Counted from the stretch's first letter, positions 1 through 6,799 are shown. The stretch is DNA of 24,895 nt from Burkholderiaceae bacterium (GCA_030726195.1 JANREF010000135.1:8062-32956); one strand, 5' to 3'. The notes: generated by a model from the letters alone, not told the origin. A program made the numbers and translations.

Positions 1-9
1 CGATTGCCC

Positions 10-15
10 GATAAT
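10..15 (+). promoter_or_regulatory. Possible -10 box for kdsD
   Basis: GATAAT lies just upstream of the first in-frame ATG of kdsD (22). A start site about seven bases after the box would fall on or next to that ATG. The transcript would then be leaderless for the ATG at 22, or would carry a roughly 50-base leader for the ATG at 73. The -35 region lies outside the window, so this rests on one hexamer. Confidence 0.35.
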
Positions 16-21
16 TGCACC

Positions 22-1050
22 ATGCAACCCACACCCAACACGCCCACCACGCCTACCCAAGCCGAGCAAGCCATGACTGTCGACCCCCAACAAGCGCTCA
101 GCATTGCGCGCGAGACGCTGGCCATTGAGGCGCAGGCGGTCAGCGCCATGGCCCAGCGTTTGGATGAACGCTTCGCCGACGTGGTGGCCGCCGTCTTGGC
201 GTGCCGTGGCCGTTTGGTGGTCATGGGCATGGGCAAAAGCGGCCATGTGGGCAACAAAATTGCCGCCACACTGGCCTCAACGGGCACGCCCGCCATGTTT
301 GTGCACCCCGGTGAGGCCAGCCACGGCGACTTGGGCATGATCACCGCTGCCGACGTGGTGCTGGCCATCAGCAACAGCGGCGAGAGCGACGAGCTCAATG
401 CCGTCCTGCCCGTCATCAAACGCATGGGCATTGGCCTGATTGCGCTCACTGGGCGTGCAGACTCTTCATTGGCCAACTACGCCGACTGGGTGTTGGACAG
501 CAGCGTGGCCAAAGAGGCCTGTCCCCACAACTTGGCGCCCACAGCCAGTACGACGGCCCAAATGGCCTTGGGTGATGCATTGGCCATGGCGCTACTGGAC
601 GCCAGAGGTTTTAAGCCACAAGACTTCGCGCGCTCACACCCAGGTGGTGCCTTGGGCCGCAAATTGCTCACACACGTGAGCGACATCATGCGCAGCGGTG
701 ACGCCGTGCCGCGCGTGTTTGCGCACACCTGCGGCATGGACTTGATGCGTGAGATGAGCGCCAAGGGGCTGGGCGCCACAGCGGTGGTGGACGACGCCAA
801 CCGCGCCATAGGCATCTTCACCGACGGTGACCTGCGCCGCAGCATTGAGCAAGGGGTGGACTTGCGCACCGCCGTTGCGGGCGACATCATGCGGCCCAAC
901 CCGCGCACCATCAACAGCCAGGAGCTGGCCGCGCAAGCCGCGGATGTGATGGAGGCCCATGCTGTGACCAGCTTGCTGGTGGTCGATGACAGCGGCGCGC
1001 TCATAGGCGCGCTCAACACCAACGACTTGATGCGCGCCAAGGTGATTTAA
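22..1050 (+). CDS. kdsD: Arabinose-5-phosphate isomerase (KpsF/GutQ family)
   Basis: This enzyme interconverts D-ribulose 5-phosphate and D-arabinose 5-phosphate, the first step of Kdo synthesis for LPS, in the cytosol. From the ATG at 22 it has 342 residues. It has an N-terminal SIS domain with the sugar-phosphate motif GMGKSGHVG near residues 69-77 and the downstream ISNSGES motif. Two CBS domains form the C-terminal third, each with the IMR/FTDGDLRR or VVDD type of signature. The ATG at 73 would give 325 residues, closer to E. coli KdsD (about 328), and is preceded by GAG six bases away. The extra N-terminal stretch is Pro/Thr-rich and unconserved in look, so the start is uncertain. kdsC begins three bases after the stop, which fits a Kdo operon. 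The isomerase assignment is firm; kdsD is favoured over gutQ by this context. Confidence 0.93.
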   Translation: MQPTPNTPTTPTQAEQAMTVDPQQALSIARETLAIEAQAVSAMAQRLDERFADVVAAVLACRGRLVVMGMGKSGHVGNKIAATLASTGTPAMFVHPGEASHGDLGMITAADVVLAISNSGESDELNAVLPVIKRMGIGLIALTGRADSSLANYADWVLDSSVAKEACPHNLAPTASTTAQMALGDALAMALLDARGFKPQDFARSHPGGALGRKLLTHVSDIMRSGDAVPRVFAHTCGMDLMREMSAKGLGATAVVDDANRAIGIFTDGDLRRSIEQGVDLRTAVAGDIMRPNPRTINSQELAAQAADVMEAHAVTSLLVVDDSGALIGALNTNDLMRAKVI

Positions 1051-1053
1051 GCC

Positions 1054-1671
1054 ATGACCGATCACAACCTCAGCGCAGGCCACGCAACGCACGTGGATCA
1101 ACACGGTAAGGCCGCACACATGTCACAGGCCGCATTGGCTCGTTTCTCGCCCGACGTGTTGGCGCGCGCGCAAGCGGTCAAGGTGGTCTTTTTCGATGTG
1201 GACGGTGTGCTCACCGATGGCAGCTTGTGGTTTACCGATGCGGGCGAAGCCATGAAGCGCTTCAACACCTTGGATGGCCATGGCATCAAGTTGCTGCAAC
1301 GCGCAGGCATCACGCCAGCGGTTGTCACGGGGCGCGACTCCAGTGCCCTGCGCAACCGCCTAACCGCCTTGGGCGTGGTACATGCCCGTTTTGGTACTGA
1401 AGACAAGCTACCGGCCGCCAACGCGATTTTGGATGAGCTGCACCTAAACTGGTCGCAGGCCTGCGCCATGGGCGACGACTGGCCAGACCTGCCCATGCTC
1501 ACGCGTGCGGCCTTGGCCTGTGTGCCTGCAACTGCGCAGGTGGACGTGTTGGCGCATGCGCACTTCACGCCGCGCGCCAGTGCGGGCAACGGCGCGGTGC
1601 GTGAGCTGTGCGATGTGCTGCTGCACGCCAGCGGCCAGTACGACGCACTGCTGCAGGAAGCCATGAAATGA
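1054..1671 (+). CDS. kdsC: 3-deoxy-D-manno-octulosonate 8-phosphate phosphatase (HAD family)
   Basis: KdsC removes phosphate from Kdo-8-P to release Kdo for LPS inner-core synthesis. The 205-residue product has the HAD nucleophile motif FFDVDGVLTDG (Asp48 and Asp50), the motif-II region VVTGRDS, a conserved lysine in TEDKL, and the metal-binding GDDWPDLPML near residues 140-149. The tail GNGAVRELCDVLL is typical of KdsC. The family is usually 170-190 residues. The first 22 residues (His/Asn-rich) may not be translated, because an in-frame ATG at 1120 would give 183 residues. It lies 3 bases after kdsD and overlaps lptC by ATGA, so translational coupling is likely. Confidence 0.94.
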   Translation: MTDHNLSAGHATHVDQHGKAAHMSQAALARFSPDVLARAQAVKVVFFDVDGVLTDGSLWFTDAGEAMKRFNTLDGHGIKLLQRAGITPAVVTGRDSSALRNRLTALGVVHARFGTEDKLPAANAILDELHLNWSQACAMGDDWPDLPMLTRAALACVPATAQVDVLAHAHFTPRASAGNGAVRELCDVLLHASGQYDALLQEAMK

Positions 1672-2336
1672 ATGCCACCAGTGCACTGCCAGATGTGACG
1701 CCCACCAAGCCTAAACCAGGCTCGTCAGGCGGCGCACGCAAGCCCGTGCATGTGTTGCGCCAATGGGCCGACCACCTGATTGCCTATGTGCCCTTGGCCT
1801 TGGTGGGCATCTTGGCCGCAATGACGTTTTGGTTGTTGCGACTCACGCCTGTGCCGCAAGAGGCACAAGCCGCGCGGCCAACGCCCACGGTTCCGGACAA
1901 TTACTTGGTCAACTTTGTCGCTCGCAGTTTTGACAACAGCGGCACGCTCACAGCGCAAGTCATCGGTGACTCGGCGCAGCACCTGCCTCACACAGGCGAC
2001 ATGCACGTGCAGGTTGCGCGCATCACGGCTTGGGGCAAAGACGACACCCGCACCGACAGCACCTCGGACACGGCGGTGGTGAACCAAGCGCAAACGCAGT
2101 ACGAGCTCAACGGCAACGTGGTGGTAAAGCGCATACAGCTCAATAAGCCCGATTTGCAAATCACGGGTGAGCAGCTGTTGGTCGATACCGACTTGGACCG
2201 CATGACCTCTGTGTTGCCTGTGCATGTGCGCCGAGGCGTAGACGACATCAAGTCCCAGCGCATGGTGGTGGACAACGCCACCGGCATCGCCGAGTTTTCA
2301 GAGCGTGTGCGTGCGGTGGTGCAGCCACGCCCATAA
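1668..2336 (+). CDS. lptC: LPS export protein LptC
   Basis: LptC is the inner-membrane bitopic component of the Lpt machine and passes LPS from LptB2FG to LptA in the periplasm. The 222-residue product has a basic, Pro-rich cytoplasmic N-terminus, one membrane segment near residues 38-60 (IAYVPLALVGILAAMTFWLL), and then a periplasmic beta-jellyroll region (YLVNFVARSFDNSGTL through YELNGNVVVKR to the C-terminus). The ATG overlaps the kdsC stop as ATGA. The reading frame stays open upstream of this ATG, but that part overlaps kdsC. The usual next genes lptA and lptB do not follow; a dehydrogenase gene does, 24 bases downstream. Confidence 0.88.
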   Translation: MNATSALPDVTPTKPKPGSSGGARKPVHVLRQWADHLIAYVPLALVGILAAMTFWLLRLTPVPQEAQAARPTPTVPDNYLVNFVARSFDNSGTLTAQVIGDSAQHLPHTGDMHVQVARITAWGKDDTRTDSTSDTAVVNQAQTQYELNGNVVVKRIQLNKPDLQITGEQLLVDTDLDRMTSVLPVHVRRGVDDIKSQRMVVDNATGIAEFSERVRAVVQPRP

Positions 2337-2360
2337 CGTCTACAGACCGAAACGAAAAAC

Positions 2361-3158
2361 ATGTCCAACACCGCGCCTCTTGCTTTCATCACGGGCGGCT
2401 CCAGTGGCATAGGCCAAGCGCTGGCTGAGCACTACCTGCAGCTTGGTTGGCGCGTGGCTGTGGTGGCCAGGCGAGAGCAAGACATGCGCGACTGGGCCAG
2501 CACCTACAACCCAAGCGATGCGGGTGTGCGTGTGGGCGTGTACGCGGCCGATGTCAGCGACGCGGTCCAAGCGCGCCAAGCAGCGCAGGCCTGTATCGCG
2601 GATATGGGCCTACCCGATGTGGTTGTCGCCAACGCCGGCATCAGCGTGGGGGTGGACACCTCGGAGTTTGAAGACCTCGCGGCGCTGCAGCGCACCTTGG
2701 CGCTCAATGTGGGCGGCTTGGCCAATACCTTTCACGCTTTTATCAACCCCATGCGCGCGCGCGGCAGCGGCCGGCTGGTGGGCATTGCCAGCGTGGCGGG
2801 TATACGTGGCCTGCCCGGTCACGGTGCCTATTGTGCGAGCAAGGCGGGTGCGATCGCCTATTTGGAGTCTTTGCGCGGTGAGCTGCGTGGCAGTGGTGTA
2901 GACGTGGTCACCGTGGTACCCGGCTACATCGCAACGCCTTTGACGGCCAAGAATCCTTATGGCATGCCATTTTTGATGCCTGCTGCAGACTTCGCAACTG
3001 CGGCTGTGCGCGCCATTGCTAAACCCCAATCGTATGTGGTCATTCCATGGCAAATGGGCGTGGTGGCCAAATTGCTGCGCATACTACCCAACGCGTTGTT
3101 TGACCGCTTGCTGAGCGGGCGCGCGCGCAAGCCTCGCGAGCCCAACGCGTCACCCTAG
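2361..3158 (+). CDS. Short-chain dehydrogenase/reductase
   Basis: This is a classical NAD(P)-dependent SDR of 265 residues. Visible signatures are the cofactor glycine motif TGGSSGIG (11-18), an acidic AADV at the second strand, NAG (91-93), the catalytic Ser144 (IASVAG), and YCASK with Tyr157 and Lys161. Arg37/Arg38 after the second strand favour NADP(H) by family precedent. The C-terminal 45 residues are hydrophobic and basic (QMGVVAKLLRILPNALFDRLL), which suggests a membrane-proximal helix and a lipid or ketone substrate, but this is inference. Its place between lptC and sbtA does not reveal the substrate. The family call is firm and the specific reaction unknown. Confidence 0.9.
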   Translation: MSNTAPLAFITGGSSGIGQALAEHYLQLGWRVAVVARREQDMRDWASTYNPSDAGVRVGVYAADVSDAVQARQAAQACIADMGLPDVVVANAGISVGVDTSEFEDLAALQRTLALNVGGLANTFHAFINPMRARGSGRLVGIASVAGIRGLPGHGAYCASKAGAIAYLESLRGELRGSGVDVVTVVPGYIATPLTAKNPYGMPFLMPAADFATAAVRAIAKPQSYVVIPWQMGVVAKLLRILPNALFDRLLSGRARKPREPNASP

Positions 3159-3214
3159 TGGGCCCTGGGTCGGGCTTGCCCTGTGTAACCCACACCAAAG
3201 AAAGTGCTAGGCGT

Positions 3215-4225
3215 ATGGATGTTGTTGTTTGGTTTTTCTTGTTGGGCGTGCTGGCCAAGCTGCTCAAAAGTGACCTGCGGCTTCCCGAGCCTTTGTACGA
3301 AACCCTCTCCATTTACTTGCTCTTGGCCATTGGCCTCAAAGGCGGCATAGAGCTCAGCCGTCAGTCGCTGTGGGAGTTGTTTCCCCAAATTGCCTTGTGC
3401 GTGGGCTTGGGCTTGCTCATACCGGTGTTGGTCATGCCCGTGCTCAAGGCCTTGGGCCTGCGCGCGGTGGACGCCGCGGCCATGGCAGCGCACTACGGCT
3501 CGGTCAGCGTGGTGACCTTTGCGGTGGGCTTGGCCTACCTCAATGCCCAAGGCATTGCCACTTCCAGCCATGCACCGCTGTGGGTGGCTGTGATGGAGGC
3601 GCCCGGCATCATGGCGGGTATTGTGTTGGCGTATTGGTTTGCACGTGACACGCGCACACAAGCTGGCGCCAATGGTTTAAGTGCAGGCGCGACTTCAGGT
3701 GCTGCTGCTCACGCAACGACACCCGCCGTGGGTGGCTTGCGCGGCGTGATACACGACGTGCTGTTTGGCAAGTCCATTCTGTTGCTCATGGGTGGTTTGT
3801 TCGTGGGCGCTGTCATGGGCGAGCAAGGCGTAGCACCTATTGCACCGTTGTTCATCACACCCTTCAAGGGCGTGCTGGCTTTGTTCTTGTTGGAGCTGGG
3901 GCTGGTGGCTGGTGCGCGCTTGGGTGACTTGCGTCGCTATGGCGTGCGCCTCATTGCCTTTGGCGTCTTGGCGCCACCTGTCTTGGCGTTGTTGGGCATG
4001 GCAGGCGCGCGTGCCTTGGGTTTGGGTGTAGGCGACATGGTGATATTTGCGGTGCTGGCTGCCAGCGCCAGCTACATTGCTGCGCCAACGGCCATGCGCA
4101 TGGCCTTGCCCAAAGCCAATGCGGCCCTGTCGATCACGGCGTCGTTGGGCTTGACGTTTCCGTTCAATATTGTGTTGGGTGTGCCGCTGTACACCCATAT
4201 GGCTGTTTGGTGGGGTAGTGCATGA
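3215..4225 (+). CDS. sbtA: Sodium-dependent bicarbonate permease, SbtA family
   Basis: SbtA proteins import bicarbonate with Na+ across the inner membrane. From the ATG at 3215 the protein has 336 residues and about ten hydrophobic segments in two inverted halves. These are split by a soluble Ala/Thr-rich loop near residues 145-180. Recognisable family stretches are AIGLKGGIEL in the first half and AASASYIAAPTAMRMALPKA in the second, which corresponds to the AASSSDISGPPTLR region of cyanobacterial SbtA. An upstream GTG at 3158 would add 19 residues (GPGSGLPCVTHTKESARR) that do not look membrane-related and overlap the SDR stop, so the ATG is preferred. The stop overlaps the next ATG, which encodes the PII-like partner, and this strongly supports the assignment. 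Transport has not been shown for this clade from sequence alone. Confidence 0.85.
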   Translation: MDVVVWFFLLGVLAKLLKSDLRLPEPLYETLSIYLLLAIGLKGGIELSRQSLWELFPQIALCVGLGLLIPVLVMPVLKALGLRAVDAAAMAAHYGSVSVVTFAVGLAYLNAQGIATSSHAPLWVAVMEAPGIMAGIVLAYWFARDTRTQAGANGLSAGATSGAAAHATTPAVGGLRGVIHDVLFGKSILLLMGGLFVGAVMGEQGVAPIAPLFITPFKGVLALFLLELGLVAGARLGDLRRYGVRLIAFGVLAPPVLALLGMAGARALGLGVGDMVIFAVLAASASYIAAPTAMRMALPKANAALSITASLGLTFPFNIVLGVPLYTHMAVWWGSA

Positions 4226-4566
4226 GCGATGAACAACGCGCGGTGTCTGTGGCGGGCGATGCCTTGCCAACATTTGAGAAAACCTTGCTGGTGGTGTTGT
4301 GTGAGGCTTTGCTAGAAAAGCCGCTGCTCAGCCTGGCCAAGCGCATGGGTGCCTTGGGCTACACCGTGCACGATGTGCGTGGCGGCGGCTCCTGGGGCAC
4401 GCGCGACGCCATGTGGGAGGCGGATCGCAGCATTGAGGTGAAGTTCATTTGCGCATCTGCGGTTGCCAAAACCATTGCCAATGCCATAGTGGCCAACTAT
4501 GGCGAGGACTACGCCTTGAGCCTGTACCTCAGCCCCGTTGAGGTGTTGCGCGGCCACAAATACTAG
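4222..4566 (+). CDS. sbtB: PII-like regulatory protein of the SbtB type
   Basis: SbtB is a trimeric PII-like protein that binds adenyl nucleotides and controls SbtA. The 114-residue product starts by ATGA overlap with sbtA. It shows the ferredoxin-like layout: strand TLLVVLCEALL, helix and GALGYTVHDV (41-52), a T-loop-like GGGSWGTRDAMWEADRS (54-70), strand IEVKFICAS, helix AVAKTIANAIVANYG, strand ALSLYLSPVEVLRGHKY. The GYTV..., IE..KF and Y...EVL.GH positions match cyanobacterial SbtB. It ends right after GHKY and so lacks the C-terminal Cys-containing CGPEGC-type hairpin of cyanobacterial SbtB. The T-loop has no Tyr at the classical uridylylation position that I can place. A strong terminator follows. 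Confidence 0.82.
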   Translation: MSDEQRAVSVAGDALPTFEKTLLVVLCEALLEKPLLSLAKRMGALGYTVHDVRGGGSWGTRDAMWEADRSIEVKFICASAVAKTIANAIVANYGEDYALSLYLSPVEVLRGHKY

Positions 4567-4623
4567 ACCCGCGTGTTGGGGGTCAGTTCGTAGGCGCGTG
4601 TGACAGGTGCGTGTTACAGGCGT

Positions 4624-4661
4624 AAAAAAACCGGCTGGCACTCACGTGCTAGCCGGTTTTT
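4624..4661. terminator. Bidirectional intrinsic terminator
   Basis: Arms at 4626-4641 and 4646-4661 (AAAAACCGGCTGGCAC / GTGCTAGCCGGTTTTT) pair over 16 positions with one G-T wobble and a four-base loop. A T5 run follows on the plus strand and a T7 run on the minus strand. It closes the kdsD-sbtB run and the convergent RNA-binding protein gene. Confidence 0.93.
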
Positions 4662-4692
4662 GAGAGGTTTAAACCTTAGATGAATCTAAGAT

Positions 4693-5055
4693 TTAGTAAC
4701 CACCACGGCCACCGCCGCCGCCGCCTTCGCGACGGCCACCGCCGCCGTATGGGCTACGGAAACCATCGTTGCCGCCGCCGAAGCCGCCGCTACGTGGAGG
4801 ACGTGGCTCCATTGGACGAGCTTCGTTCACGACCAAGTTACGGCCGCCCAAAGCTTGACCGTTCATGCCGTTGATAGCAGCTTGTGCTTGCGCATCATCA
4901 GCCATTTCCACAAAGCCGAAGCCTTTGGAGCGACCGGTGTCACGTTCCATCATTACTTTGGCGCTGGTAACAGTGCCGAATTCGCCGAAAGACTGGCTCA
5001 GGTCATCGTCGCGTACCGTGTAAGGTAGATTGCCGACGTACAGTTTGTTGCCCAT
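4693..5055 (-). CDS. RRM RNA-binding protein with glycine-rich tail
   Basis: A 120-residue single RRM protein. RNP2 is LYVGNL (5-10) and RNP1 is KGFGFVEM (44-51), with the usual aromatic residues for stacking RNA bases. Residues from about 89 onward form a Gly/Arg low-complexity tail (SGGFGGG, GGGGRREGGGGGGRGGY). Such small Gly-rich RRM proteins in bacteria and cyanobacteria are often cold-induced RNA chaperones; that role is inferred. The ATG at 5055 is chosen because GAGGAG lies seven bases upstream, a very strong ribosome site. A GTG or other start a few codons upstream would bypass it. The tail is encoded by GCC/GCCGCC-rich DNA, a likely site of repeat-length change. It is transcribed toward the terminator at 4624-4661. 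Confidence 0.92.
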   Translation of the reverse strand: MGNKLYVGNLPYTVRDDDLSQSFGEFGTVTSAKVMMERDTGRSKGFGFVEMADDAQAQAAINGMNGQALGGRNLVVNEARPMEPRPPRSGGFGGGNDGFRSPYGGGGRREGGGGGGRGGY

Positions 5056-5193
5056 TCTGGGACTCCTCAAAAAAACACACTACTAAGCGATGGAAGTCCG
5101 GCAAGCACTAACTGAATTGACTTCGTCCGAGCACGCAAAACTGACCTATCACCTCTAACAACGTGGCATTGATTGCCACGCACCCCCATTATC
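5056..5193 (-). promoter_or_regulatory. Leader and candidate promoter of the RRM gene
   Basis: On the minus strand GATAAT (complement of 5188-5193) is a fair -10 box, with no good -35. A start near 5181 would put a perfect 7-bp stem-loop (CGTGGCA, five-base loop, TGCCACG; 5162-5180) at the very 5' end of the RNA. The leader to the ATG would be about 125 bases. Long structured leaders are common for cold-shock genes. The rest of the gap to amt (5194-5336) holds no gene I can support. Confidence 0.4.
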
Positions 5194-5336
5194 ACGGTAA
5201 ACACCAAGAAAAACCGACTAATTTGTAGGACTTCGCCTGAAATACCCATAAATGTGTGGTTGCTAAGGGAATTCAATGACTAAACCCTTGGTTTTCAGGC
5301 TGTGCCCGCCGCACATCAAGCCGGTAGGACCGTGGT

Positions 5337-6539
5337 TTACCAGCTCACCTCACGCTCAGGCGTGGCCGTGATTTGGTGTATGGACAGGTCGGCACCTTGG
5401 AACTCGTCTTCATTGGACAAGCGCAAACCCACCGTGTAGCGCAACACGCCGTAGACCACCACGCCGCCGAGCAAAGCCCAAGCCACACCCATGGCTGTGC
5501 CAATGAGTTGTGCGCTCAAGCTCACGCCACCCAAACCACCCAAACTGTTGCTGCCAAAAATACCGGCTGCAATGCCGCCCCAAGTGCCGCACAAACCGTG
5601 CAGTGGCCACACACCCAGCACGTCGTCTATCTTCCATTTGTTTTGCACCAAGGTGAACAGCCATACAAACAGGCCACCCGCAATCGCACCTACAAACCAT
5701 GCGCCAATGGGGTGCATCACGTCAGAGCCTGCACACACGGCAACCAATCCAGCCAATGGGCCGTTGTGCACAAAGCCGGGGTCGTTCTTGCCCAATACCA
5801 ATGCGGCCAGCGTGCCGCCCACCATGGCCATGAGGGAGTTCACGGCGACCAAGCCGCTGAGGTTGTCTACGGTTTGTGCGCTCATCACGTTGAAGCCAAA
5901 CCAGCCCACACACAAAATCCATGCACCCAAAGCCAAGAACGGAATGCTTGAGGGTGGGTGTGCGCTTAGCGACCCGTCTTTGCGGTAGCGGTTGTAACGC
6001 GCGCCCAACAAGACCACGGCGGGCAAGGCAATCCAACCGCCCACCGCGTGCACGACCACAGAGCCAGCAAAGTCGTGGAAGGGGGCGCCTGTGAGCGACT
6101 CAATCCAGGCTTGCACGCCCCAATTGCCGTTCCACACCACGCCTTCAAAAAACGGGTACACAAAACCCACAATCACAGCGGTGGCCATGAGCTGTGGCCA
6201 GAACTTGGCGCGCTCAGCAATGCCGCCGGAGATGATGGCAGGAATAGCCGCGGCGAAGGTGAGCAAAAAGAAGAACTTCACCAAGTCGTAGCCATTGCGC
6301 TGCGCCAGTACATCAGCACCCACAAAAAAGTGCGTCCCATACGCCACGCCGTAACCGACCAAAAAATACACCACGGTAGACAGCGAGAAATCCACCAAAA
6401 TTTTCACCAGCGCATTGACTTGGTTTTTCTTCCTGACCGTGCCCAATTCCAAGAACGCAAAGCCCGCGTGCATGGCCAGCACCAGAATAGCGCCAAGTAA
6501 TATAAAGAGGGCGTCCATGCCCTGTTTCAGTGCGTCCAT
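5337..6539 (-). CDS. amt: Ammonium transporter Amt
   Basis: A 400-residue inner-membrane ammonium channel of the Amt/MEP/Rh family with eleven or so hydrophobic segments. Visible landmarks are Asp156 in DFAGS, the first pore histidine His164 (VVVHAVGGW), WFGFN (213-217), and the second pore histidine His314 (WPLHGLCGTWGG). Both members of the twin-His pair are thus kept. It has no long N-terminal signal peptide. The ATG at 6539 is preceded by GGCAGG about eight bases away. No glnK lies beside it, unlike many proteobacterial amt loci; the nearest PII-type gene is sbtB on the other strand. Upstream DNA carries NtrC-like and sigma-54-like sites, which fits nitrogen-limitation control. Confidence 0.95.
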   Translation of the reverse strand: MDALKQGMDALFILLGAILVLAMHAGFAFLELGTVRKKNQVNALVKILVDFSLSTVVYFLVGYGVAYGTHFFVGADVLAQRNGYDLVKFFFLLTFAAAIPAIISGGIAERAKFWPQLMATAVIVGFVYPFFEGVVWNGNWGVQAWIESLTGAPFHDFAGSVVVHAVGGWIALPAVVLLGARYNRYRKDGSLSAHPPSSIPFLALGAWILCVGWFGFNVMSAQTVDNLSGLVAVNSLMAMVGGTLAALVLGKNDPGFVHNGPLAGLVAVCAGSDVMHPIGAWFVGAIAGGLFVWLFTLVQNKWKIDDVLGVWPLHGLCGTWGGIAAGIFGSNSLGGLGGVSLSAQLIGTAMGVAWALLGGVVVYGVLRYTVGLRLSNEDEFQGADLSIHQITATPEREVSW

Positions 6540-6568
6540 CGCTTAAACCTGCCTAAAAGTAAGTGTTG

Positions 6569-6585
6569 TGCATTGTTTTGGTGCA
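6569..6585 (-). promoter_or_regulatory. Candidate NtrC-type site upstream of amt
   Basis: Read on the minus strand this is TGCACCAAAACAATGCA. It compares with the NtrC dyad TGCACC-N5-GGTGCA: the left half is perfect and the right half matches at four of six. It ends 30 bases before the amt ATG, which is closer to the gene than usual for an enhancer site. By position it could lie downstream of the candidate sigma-54 start. Confidence 0.45.
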
Positions 6586-6617
6586 AAAAATGGCCTTTCG
6601 GCCACTTCGCACCAAAA
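6576..6617. repeat. Long imperfect inverted repeat upstream of amt
   Basis: Outer arms TTTTGGTGC (6576-6584) and GCACCAAAA (6609-6617) are perfectly complementary over nine bases. Inside them TGGCC and GGCCA pair around a four-base loop. On the minus strand the inner hairpin is closed by GAAA and followed by T6, so it also resembles a small terminator or attenuator. It overlaps the NtrC-like site. Confidence 0.6.
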
Positions 6618-6620
6618 GGC

Positions 6621-6637
6621 AGCAATAACTGCGCCAA
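6621..6637 (-). promoter_or_regulatory. Candidate sigma-54 promoter for amt
   Basis: The minus strand reads TTGGCGCAGTTATTGCT. The invariant GG and GC are separated by exactly ten bases, and the element matches TGGCAC-N5-TTGCT with one change (TGGCGC). A start near 6610 would give a leader of about 70 bases. Sigma-54 control of amt is common in proteobacteria. No clear NtrC dyad is seen on the upstream side (6640-6720), which weakens the case. Confidence 0.45.
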
Positions 6638-6727
6638 TCGGGTGCGGTACAGCCCCTGCGGTGGTGCTGGGCCAATGCCCGACGGCGCGCATGCACGCTT
6701 GCGTTTGGGCTTGTACATGGACCCAGT

Positions 6728-6736
6728 TGCTATACT
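6728..6736 (+). promoter_or_regulatory. Extended -10 promoter of metX
   Basis: TGC-TATACT is an extended -10 element with no convincing -35. The predicted start near 6743 coincides with the first base of the SAM-II-like aptamer, which supports both calls. Confidence 0.6.
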
Positions 6737-6743
6737 GATCACT

Positions 6744-6799
6744 TGCGCCGATTTGCTCCAGCTTGCGGGCGCGTTTAACAAATACAGCTAAAAACGGAT
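6744..6799 (+). promoter_or_regulatory. SAM-II riboswitch aptamer (metX leader)
   Basis: The leader aligns almost position for position with the SAM-II (metA/SAM-alpha) aptamer. P1 is TGCGCC (6744-6749) pairing with GGCGCG (6768-6773). The conserved GATTT follows the first P1 strand at 6750-6754. AAATACAGCTAAAAACGGA (6780-6798) matches the conserved 3' segment, AAAUGUAGCUAAAAAGGG in the well-known metX example. The pseudoknot is kept by TCC (6757-6759) pairing with GGA (6796-6798), a covarying pair compared with CC/GG in that example, and AGCT (6760-6763) can pair with AGCT (6786-6789). The class binds S-adenosylmethionine and lowers expression of methionine genes. The downstream gene, metX, is a classic target. 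I recognised this from memory of the consensus and ran no covariance search. Confidence 0.86.

Noticed and set aside
4693..4850. GCC/GCCGCC-rich stretch as a non-coding repeat array
   Set aside because: It is explained by glycine codons of the RRM protein's Gly-rich tail on the minus strand.
5067..5249. Minus-strand small frame (from an internal ATG at 5249; TTG at 5276) in the leader of the RRM gene
   Set aside because: It starts without a ribosome site, ends just before the RRM gene's own strong site and spans the candidate promoter and hairpin, so it is more likely non-coding leader.
5281..5296. Weak stem AAACC/GGTTT after the amt stop as a terminator
   Set aside because: The stem has five A/T-rich pairs with a three-base loop and no following T run in the minus direction.
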